The notes under the pieces were generated by a model, which did not search any database, had not been told where the DNA came from, and saw only the letters and a list, made by a program, of their open reading frames with translations. This document shows, one piece after another, positions 58,404 through 64,000 of a DNA stretch of 64,000 nucleotides; within the stretch, counting starts at the first letter, position 1; every line of letters starts with the position of its first letter. The stretch is from Longimicrobium sp. (GTDB lineage: Bacteria; Gemmatimonadota; Gemmatimonadetes; Longimicrobiales; Longimicrobiaceae). The stretch covers positions 33,151 through 97,150 of the forward strand of contig NZ_DASVSF010000103.1 of NCBI RefSeq assembly GCF_036388275.1, given 5' to 3'. Position numbers and translations under genes: made by a program.

Positions 58404-59384
58404 CTACGTGCAGTCCCAGTGGAAGATGACGTTCGAGAAGTCGCGCATCAGCAGATCGCGGCGGCGGATCATGAACACCGCCTCGCCGAGGTCGCCCCAC
58501 ATCAGGTTGGGGTCCGATGTGAGCCGCAGCAGCGTCCGATCGAAGTCGTCGAACCGGCCGGGTCCGCGGAAGTCGTATTGCGTGTAGACCGGGTGGCCGC
58601 CTACGTGGTGCACTTCCGGTGTCGGGTTGTGTTCGTACGCGAGATCATCGATCTCGTCGATCCCTGGCCGCCGAAGCTGGCCCTTCAGGTGCTCGCCGAT
58701 GCGCCAATCGGTGGGATCCGGCCGGTGTACCGCCGCTCGCCCGGCCAGCGGCAGTCCCGATTCGCGGATCTCCATTCGCCGCCATGGGGCAAGATCGTCG
58801 GTCCGCGCTGGCGGAGGGCAGAGGCGCCCACCCTCCAGCCCGTCCGGGCGCCAGATGACCCGAACCCGGCCGCGGGTGAGATCGTCGTAGTCGGCGCCAT
58901 ACACGTCGTCACCGCCGATGAAGAACTGCAGCAGCCCCGCCTCCGGAAAGTCGGGCAGCGGCGGCAGCTCCGCGAAATCCATCTGCGCCACGAATTCCAG
59001 CGGAGCGCCGCTTTCATCCGTCGGCCACGCCTCGTCGTCCTTCAGCCAGACGGGCCCGCCGAGGCGCGTGCCCCCCGCCTTCACCGGCCGCTCCGATGCA
59101 GGCAGCAGCTCCACGGCCGGCAGAGCGAGCGAGGCGAACCAAACCTTGAATTCCTCGATTTCCTCGGGCCTCACCGGTGACTGGTCGGGGTTCTCCGCCT
59201 CGTGTTTGGCGTGGTGCCGGGCTCTCTGCGCGTCTACCCTGGACTGGGCGCGGCGCTCGCGAATCCACCCGGCGATCCGAACAGCGACCGCGATGCCCGC
59301 GACCAGCATCAGAACGAAGATGTAGAGATTCACGTCGGGGGTGTGGCGAGAGTCTGCAGGCCAGGATGGGGGGCGGTCCGGCAC
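58404..59384 (-). CDS. DUF1963 (YwqG-like) protein with an N-terminal membrane anchor
   Basis: This 326-residue protein has one hydrophobic segment (about 19-40, YIFVLMLVAGIAVAV) and a DUF1963 domain: RLGGPVWLKDDEAWPTDESGAPLEFVAQMDF, LLQFFIGGDDVYGADYDD, GGHPVYTQYDFR and MWGDLGEAVFMIRRRDL. The family often occurs in polymorphic immunity-like contexts, but function is unproven. A GTG at residue 18 (59333) is an alternative start. It is convergent with the DUF4236 gene. Confidence 0.85.
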   Translation of the reverse strand: MPDRPPSWPADSRHTPDVNLYIFVLMLVAGIAVAVRIAGWIRERRAQSRVDAQRARHHAKHEAENPDQSPVRPEEIEEFKVWFASLALPAVELLPASERPVKAGGTRLGGPVWLKDDEAWPTDESGAPLEFVAQMDFAELPPLPDFPEAGLLQFFIGGDDVYGADYDDLTRGRVRVIWRPDGLEGGRLCPPPARTDDLAPWRRMEIRESGLPLAGRAAVHRPDPTDWRIGEHLKGQLRRPGIDEIDDLAYEHNPTPEVHHVGGHPVYTQYDFRGPGRFDDFDRTLLRLTSDPNLMWGDLGEAVFMIRRRDLLMRDFSNVIFHWDCT

Positions 59385-59536
59385 GTTAGGATGGCGCGCC
59401 AGCCGGTGTCAATCAATCCCCGCATCGGTGGCGTCCGCGCGCCTGGACGGTAACCACTGGCACCCATGGGCCTGCCCGCTTCATATTGCGAGCGATCCCA
59501 TCCGGACCAGGGACCGTCACCCCGGAGAATCGCATC

Positions 59537-61609
59537 ATGAAGTTGCGCAACGCACTCGTGCTCGGCCTGCTGCTTCCCGCCGCCCCGCTTGTGGCCCAGC
59601 AGCCCGAAGACCCGTTCCAGTGGCTGGAAGACGTGGAGGGCGCACGCTCGATGGAGTGGGTGCAGGCCCACAACCGCGCCACGACCGACGAGCTGGAGGC
59701 GCACCCCGCCTACCGCCCCATCTACGACCGCACGCTGCAGATCCTGAACTCGCGCGAGCGCATCGCCTTTCCCGACGTGCGCGGCGAGTGGATCTACAAC
59801 TTTTGGCAGGACCAGGAGAAGCCGCGCGGCGTGTGGCGCCGAACCCGCTGGGACAGCTACCTGAGCGCCACGCCGCAGTGGGAAACGGTGCTGGACGTGG
59901 ACTCGCTCTCCCGTGCCGAGTCGGTGGCCTGGTCATGGGCCGGCGCCAGCTGCCTGGAGCCGCAGGAGCGCCTGTGCCTGGTGCGCCTGTCGCGCGGCGG
60001 TGCCGACGCCGTGCAGGTGCGCGAGTTCGACACGCAGGCCAGGCGCTTCGTGGAGGGCGGCTTCTTCCTTCCCGAGGCCAAGCAGAGCATCGCCTGGCGC
60101 GGCGCCGACGCGCTGATCGTGGGGCGCGACTTCGGCGAGGGAACCATGACCACCTCCGGCTATCCGCGCAGCGTACGCCTGTGGCGCCGCGGCACGCCGC
60201 TGCAGTCCGCCACCACGCTGATGGAGGTGCCGGCCACGGACATGGGCGTGTGGGCCACGTCCATCCGCACCGCCGACCGCACCTGGTACGCGGTTTCGCA
60301 CCGGCCCAGCTTCTTCGAGGGAACCATGCACCTGCTGCAGGGCGACCGGCTGGTGAAGCTGGACCTGCCGCTGGACGCCGACGTGTCGCTGGTGCGCGAC
60401 CAGATGGCCGTGTACCTGCGCTCGCCCTGGCAGGCGGGGGGCACCACCCACCCCGCCGGGTCGCTCATCGCCATGCCCATCGACCGATTCCTCGCCGGGC
60501 AGCGCAACTTCCAGGTGGTGGTGCAGCCCGGTGAGCGCTCCACCATCCAGGACGTTTCTGCCACGCGCGACTTCCTGCTGGTGAGCATGCTGAACAACGT
60601 GCGCGGCGAGCTGCGCAAGTTCTCGCTCCGCGACGGCCGCTGGACGGGCGAAACGGTGCCCGCGTCGGGGGTGGGAAGCGTGGGCGTGGCGTCGACGTCG
60701 CCCGACCACAACCGCTTCTTCTTTTCCTTCACCGGCTTTACCCAGCCCACCACGCTCTTCCTTTCCGACGAGCGCGGCGTGCGCGAGGTGCGGCGCCTGC
60801 CGGCCATGTTCAACGCCGCCGGCCTGGTGACCGAGCAGTTTGAGGCCACCTCCAAGGACGGCACCCGCGTTCCGTACTTCGTGGTCCGGAAGGAAGGCGT
60901 GGCGCTGGACGGCACCAATCCCACGCTGCTGTACGCGTACGGCGGCTTCGAGGCGGCGCAGACGCCGAGCTACAACGCCACGGTGGGCGCGGCCTGGCTG
61001 GAGCGCGGGGGCGTGTACGTGCTGGCCAACATCCGCGGCGGCGGCGAGTTCGGGCCGGCGTGGCACCGCGCCGGGCTGAAGGAGAACCGCCAGCGCGTGT
61101 ACGACGACTTCATCGCCGTCGCCGAGGACCTGGTCACGCGGCGCATCACCACGCCCCGGCGGCTGGGGATCATGGGCGGCAGCAACGGCGGGCTCCTGGT
61201 GGGCGTGGCGCTCACGCAGCGCCCCGAGCTGTTCAACGCCGTCGTGGTGCAGGTGCCGCTGCTCGACATGCGGCGCTACAACAAGCTGCTGGCGGGCGCC
61301 AGCTGGATGGCGGAATACGGCAACCCCGACGTGCCGGAGGAGTGGGCGTACATCAGCCGGTACTCGCCCTACCAGAACGTGCGCGCCGGGCAGCGCTACC
61401 CCCGCGTGCTGTTCACCACCACCACGCGCGACGACCGCGTGCACCCGGGACATGCCCGCAAGATGGCCGCGCTGATGGAATCCATGGGCTACCCCGTGTA
61501 CTACTTCGAAAACACGGAGGGCGGCCACGGCTCCGGGGTCACCAGCGAGCAGCGCGCGCGCACCCTGGCCATCACCTACACCTACCTGCTGAAGCGCCTG
61601 GCCGACTGA
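59537..61609 (+). CDS. Prolyl oligopeptidase (S9A family), secreted
   Basis: I start at ATG 59537 after CGGAGAA, giving 690 residues with a signal peptide (MKLRNALVLGLLLPAAPLVA). A seven-bladed propeller (about 70-400) covers the catalytic alpha/beta-hydrolase domain, which has YGGFEAAQTPSYN, GGSNGGLLVGVAL (Ser), DDRVHPGHARKM (Asp) and EGGHGSGV (His). It cleaves after proline in short peptides, in the periplasm. It stands alone; a TonB plug protein follows. Confidence 0.94.
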   Translation: MKLRNALVLGLLLPAAPLVAQQPEDPFQWLEDVEGARSMEWVQAHNRATTDELEAHPAYRPIYDRTLQILNSRERIAFPDVRGEWIYNFWQDQEKPRGVWRRTRWDSYLSATPQWETVLDVDSLSRAESVAWSWAGASCLEPQERLCLVRLSRGGADAVQVREFDTQARRFVEGGFFLPEAKQSIAWRGADALIVGRDFGEGTMTTSGYPRSVRLWRRGTPLQSATTLMEVPATDMGVWATSIRTADRTWYAVSHRPSFFEGTMHLLQGDRLVKLDLPLDADVSLVRDQMAVYLRSPWQAGGTTHPAGSLIAMPIDRFLAGQRNFQVVVQPGERSTIQDVSATRDFLLVSMLNNVRGELRKFSLRDGRWTGETVPASGVGSVGVASTSPDHNRFFFSFTGFTQPTTLFLSDERGVREVRRLPAMFNAAGLVTEQFEATSKDGTRVPYFVVRKEGVALDGTNPTLLYAYGGFEAAQTPSYNATVGAAWLERGGVYVLANIRGGGEFGPAWHRAGLKENRQRVYDDFIAVAEDLVTRRITTPRRLGIMGGSNGGLLVGVALTQRPELFNAVVVQVPLLDMRRYNKLLAGASWMAEYGNPDVPEEWAYISRYSPYQNVRAGQRYPRVLFTTTTRDDRVHPGHARKMAALMESMGYPVYYFENTEGGHGSGVTSEQRARTLAITYTYLLKRLAD

Positions 61610-61675
61610 GGCCAGGGATGGGAACCCCGCCACCGCGGGGTTCCCACGCGCGTTCCCTCGCGAACAGGAGCGCAG

Positions 61676-62428
61676 ATGAAGCTCTCACCCCTTCTCGTGG
61701 CCGCCGCGATCCTCCTGGCGCCCGCCCTGGCATCCGCCCAGCCAGTGCAGGGGCGGCTGATCGCGCGCGAAACGGACGAGCCGGTGCGCGGCGGGACGGT
61801 GCACCTGATGGCGGATTCGCAGGTGGTGGCGCAGGCGCAAACGGACTCGGCGGGCGCGTTCGCGCTGCAGGCACCGCGCCCGGGAAACTACTGGCTGCTG
61901 GCAACCGCACCCGGATTCCAGGCGTCGGAGACGGACGTGTTCGCCGTCGGCGCGGCCGGCGCGCGGGTGAGGTTCATGATCGGGCGGCCGATGATCGGGC
62001 TGGACACGGTGACGGCCGTGGCGCCGGGGGTGGAGGACCGGCTGTGGTACGGGGGATTCCACCAGCGGCGGGGTGAGAACCAGGGCGGCCGGTTCATCAC
62101 CCACGAGCAGATCGAGCGCCAGCGGTACGGGCAGGTGCAGGACATCCTGCGCCAGGTGCCGGGCCTGGAGGTGCAGATCGGCCCGCGGCCGAATTTCAGC
62201 GACTCGCGGCTGATGCGGGTGCGGCTTCGCCAGGCGCTCAGCTTTCGAGACTGCTGGAGCATCTTCTACCTGAACGGAATGCGGGTGGAGTCGGAATCGG
62301 TGCAGAACCTGGACCCCACGGAGATCGAGGGGATCGAGATCTACACCAACGGCGCCGTCCCCGCGCAGTTCAACTCGTCCATGGGCGCGGCCTGCGGCGT
62401 GATCGCAATCTGGACCCGGGCGCGCTGA
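61676..62428 (+). CDS. Stand-alone carboxypeptidase-regulatory/TonB-plug protein
   Basis: This 250-residue protein follows AGGAG. It has a signal peptide, a carboxypeptidase-regulatory-like domain (about 24-95, VQGRLIARETDEPVRGGTVHLMADSQVVAQAQTDSAGAFAL), and a plug-like domain (about 125-245, FITHEQIERQRYGQVQDILRQVPGLEVQIG to GIEIYTNGAVPAQFN). The outer-membrane barrel is missing; the stop is natural, not a break. Such lone plugs are common in Gemmatimonadota and may bind ligand or other receptors. Confidence 0.85.
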   Translation: MKLSPLLVAAAILLAPALASAQPVQGRLIARETDEPVRGGTVHLMADSQVVAQAQTDSAGAFALQAPRPGNYWLLATAPGFQASETDVFAVGAAGARVRFMIGRPMIGLDTVTAVAPGVEDRLWYGGFHQRRGENQGGRFITHEQIERQRYGQVQDILRQVPGLEVQIGPRPNFSDSRLMRVRLRQALSFRDCWSIFYLNGMRVESESVQNLDPTEIEGIEIYTNGAVPAQFNSSMGAACGVIAIWTRAR

Positions 62429-62600
62429 GCGGACGCGGGAGCGTTCCCTCGGGCCGAAACCTTCCTCCCTGCATCAGCGTACCTTCGCGAGCCTACGGCC
62501 GCCTTTCAGCGCGTTCGGCGGACCGCTATCATCCAGTCCGCCGCCGTCCCTGGCGACGAGGAACCGTCCAACGCCGCGAAATCCCGTGAACCTGACCCAT

Positions 62601-63332
62601 ATGCGCAACCCGATGCTGTCCGCGACGGCCGTGCTGCTGCTGGCCGCGTGCGGCGGCGACGGCGGCGAGGCCACCGCGAAGCCCGCATCCGACTCGGCGG
62701 CGCCAGCCGTGACCTCGCCCGCGCCCGCCATCACCGCCGACTCGGCCGGCGGTCTCGTCGGCGCGCCGACCGGATCGACCGGTGCATCGCCGGTGTTCGT
62801 GCCCCAGTCCGGCGCGCCGCCCGCGGGCACGGCGCCCCAGCCCGCGGCGGAGGCCCCCAAGGCTGTGCCCAAGGAGCGCATCCAGGCGCCGGCCCCGCCG
62901 CCGCCCAACGTCGAGGTGAAGGGGCCCGTCAGCCCCGAGGCCATCAGCGGCTACCGGCTGAGCATGGACAAGATCCGGCAGATGCGGCAGGCGGGGCTCA
63001 ACCTGGCCGCGCTGCAGCGGGAGCATCCCGAACTGCGCGGGCAGATGCAGATGGAGGGGCCGCCTGACCCCAACCGCATGTACGAACGCCTGAACAGCAT
63101 TCCCCAGGCGCGCGCCGCGGTGGAGCGCTCCGGGATGTCCACGCGCGACTACACGATCGGCATGGGCGCGCTGATGCAGGGCGTGATCGTGCACCAGATG
63201 CGCAAGCGCGGCATGAACCCGCCGGTGCAGGCCAACGAGGCCAACGTGGAGTTCATCGCCGCGAACGAGACGGAGATCATGCAGCTGCTCACCTCGGCCG
63301 CGGCGCAGGCAGGCGCGATGCCGCGCCCCTGA
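62601..63332 (+). CDS. Ala/Pro-rich lipoprotein of unknown function
   Basis: I start at ATG 62601 (GTG 62586 is possible), giving 243 residues with lipobox LLAAC (Cys about 17). A long Ala/Pro/Thr linker (about 20-110) leads to a small helical domain (about 120-235, ISGYRLSMDKIRQMRQAGLNLAALQREHPELRGQM to ETEIMQLLTSAAAQAG). The linker would let the domain reach across the periplasm. I do not recognise the family. Confidence 0.75.
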   Translation: MRNPMLSATAVLLLAACGGDGGEATAKPASDSAAPAVTSPAPAITADSAGGLVGAPTGSTGASPVFVPQSGAPPAGTAPQPAAEAPKAVPKERIQAPAPPPPNVEVKGPVSPEAISGYRLSMDKIRQMRQAGLNLAALQREHPELRGQMQMEGPPDPNRMYERLNSIPQARAAVERSGMSTRDYTIGMGALMQGVIVHQMRKRGMNPPVQANEANVEFIAANETEIMQLLTSAAAQAGAMPRP

Positions 63333-63353
63333 AAGCTCGTCAACGGCGCAGGG

Positions 63354-63436
63354 GTACAGAGGAACAGAGAACAGCCAGAGATACGGAGGACACCCGTCTT
63401 CCTCTGTGTTTCTGGCTGTTCTCTGTATGTCTGTAC
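63354..63436. repeat. 83-bp palindromic intergenic repeat
   Basis: ACAGAGAACAGCCAGA (63364-63379) and TCTGGCTGTTCTCTGT (63411-63426) are perfect 16-base arms; GTACAGA and TCTGTAC extend the symmetry outwards. It may be a MITE- or REP-like dispersed element. Confidence 0.85.
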
Positions 63437-63591
63437 TCTCGCTGTTGTATCGTTGGACAGTTGTGCCCATTCGTGCGGCCCGTGGCGGGAGAAAAATGGG
63501 GCTTGCGGCTGGCGGCGGACGGGGCAGTATTGGGTCCGCTCCGCCCATGGGGGGCGGGGTGGGGAACAGCGGCGGCGAGGGCGCCCGGGGG

Positions 63592-63620
63592 TTGACTCCC
63601 CGCGGCACCTGCGATACATT
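63592..63620 (+). promoter_or_regulatory. Strong promoter upstream of tuf
   Basis: TTGACT (63592-63597) and TACATT (63615-63620) are exactly 17 bases apart. Transcription would start near 63627, leaving a leader of about 215 bases before tuf. Confidence 0.75.
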
Positions 63621-63626
63621 GCTCGT

Positions 63627-63841
63627 CTTGCCTTCTGCCGGGAGTAGTGTATTCGCACGACCTTGGGTCGCGCGGGCGCACGGCGGGAGGAGACAACTGG
63701 CGAGCCTTCGCGGGGGGAGTAGCGCGACGGCTCGCGGTTCGGCGTTCGGGCCCTGATGGCCCGAAACCGGGGGAGCTCTTCGCGCAGCCCGCTGCCGCGC
63801 TCCCACTCGATTCAACCATCCGGATCGGACCGACAAGGGAA
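63627..63841 (+). promoter_or_regulatory. Long structured leader of tuf
   Basis: The leader is non-coding and contains GCGAGCC/GGCTCGC (63700-63706, 63729-63735) and TTCGGGCC/GGCCCGAA (63745-63752, 63758-63765). It ends with AAGGGA just before the ATG. I recognise no riboswitch class. Confidence 0.5.
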
Positions 63842-64000
63842 ATGGCCAAGGCTAAGTTCGAGCGCAACAAGCCGCACGTGAACGTGGGCACCATCGGGCA
63901 CGTGGACCACGGCAAGACCACGCTGACGGCCGCGATCACGCGGATCCAGGCGGCCCAGGGGCTCGCCGACTTCATCAGCTTCGACAACATCGACAAGGCT
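63842..64000 (+). CDS. tuf: Elongation factor Tu, N-terminal part (cut by window edge)
   Basis: The 53 visible codons read MAKAKFERNKPHVNVGTIGHVDHGKTTLTAAITR, the start of EF-Tu with its P-loop GHVDHGKT (about 19-26). EF-Tu delivers aminoacyl-tRNA to the ribosome. The start matches AAGGGA immediately upstream. The next residues (LADFISFDNIDKA) cover the start of switch I. No fusA is seen upstream, so this copy stands apart from a str operon. Confidence 0.97.
   Translation, partial: MAKAKFERNKPHVNVGTIGHVDHGKTTLTAAITRIQAAQGLADFISFDNIDKA

Overview
The window is a contiguous piece of a high-GC bacterial chromosome. It is densely packed with short intergenic gaps and many 1-, 4- or 11-base gene overlaps. 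The style suggests Gemmatimonadota, perhaps a Longimicrobium-like organism: MglA/roadblock genes, a stand-alone TonB plug protein, NtrC-type regulators, Pro/Ala-rich lipoproteins, and hairpin-rich intergenic repeats of the CACGCAGAG and CTCTCCCGC kinds. That placement is an inference from gene content, because there is no rRNA in the window. I see no CRISPR array, insertion sequence, phage structural gene or origin.

Layout. (1) 1-7263, minus strand: pgsA (cut by the edge), an MglA-like GTPase with a roadblock partner and a small anchored protein, then recR-ybaB-dnaX, a DUF4160/DUF2442 pair, yraN and aroF. (2) 7477-14449, minus: smc, a SPOR-domain membrane protein, rsfS, and rplI-rpsR-rpsF with a hairpin-rich leader. 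(3) 14718-16434, plus: a DUF411 lipoprotein and an MqsR/MqsA-like toxin-antitoxin pair whose antitoxin has an unusual architecture. (4) 16537-23210: tyrS (minus), lspA, a larE / LarE-tail-like microprotein / cysteine desulfurase operon, and a sigma-54 activator. (5) 23344-24729: a minus-strand dGTPase gene in a visibly less GC-rich patch, a plausible acquired gene. (6) 25048-35030: aldehyde dehydrogenase, SDR, isocitrate dehydrogenase, thiM, a PIN toxin pair, a Gly/Arg/Tyr-rich protein, and a degenerate histidine kinase next to a second sigma-54 activator. (7) 35091-44629: DUF2283-DUF433 protein, a HerA-like ATPase, a sigma-54-type promoter in front of a receiver protein, envelope genes (YihY, YkuD, amidase), smpB, a FAD oxidoreductase and pyrF. 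(8) 44630-45720: about 1.1 kb of non-coding, repeat-packed DNA. (9) 45721-49783: mscS, cysS, an 8-bp tandem repeat, a methyltransferase, tRNA-Thr and tRNA-Gly. (10) 49983-51463: beside the tRNAs, a lower-GC island with a PIN-domain gene and a 316-residue partner of unknown family. (11) 51839-64000: lipoproteins, a beta-propeller/GGDEF sensor, an M23 peptidase, a solitary HsdR-N-like nuclease, DUF4236 and DUF1963 proteins, a prolyl oligopeptidase, a lone TonB plug, and the start of tuf behind a strong promoter and a long structured leader.

How the parts fit. Most of the window is housekeeping: replication and recombination, translation, envelope and central metabolism. Four small toxin-antitoxin-like or accessory pairs (5061-5745, 15508-16434, 31178-31820, 49983-51394), an orphan DUF433 protein, the dGTPase and the HsdR-N-like protein are the accessory layer. 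The best candidates for something undescribed are the zinc-ribbon plus tandem ribbon-helix-helix antitoxin (15811-16434), the 316-residue PIN partner (50444-51394), and the larE-linked microprotein (19539-19781). All family assignments were made by eye from motifs and gene order; no database search was run.
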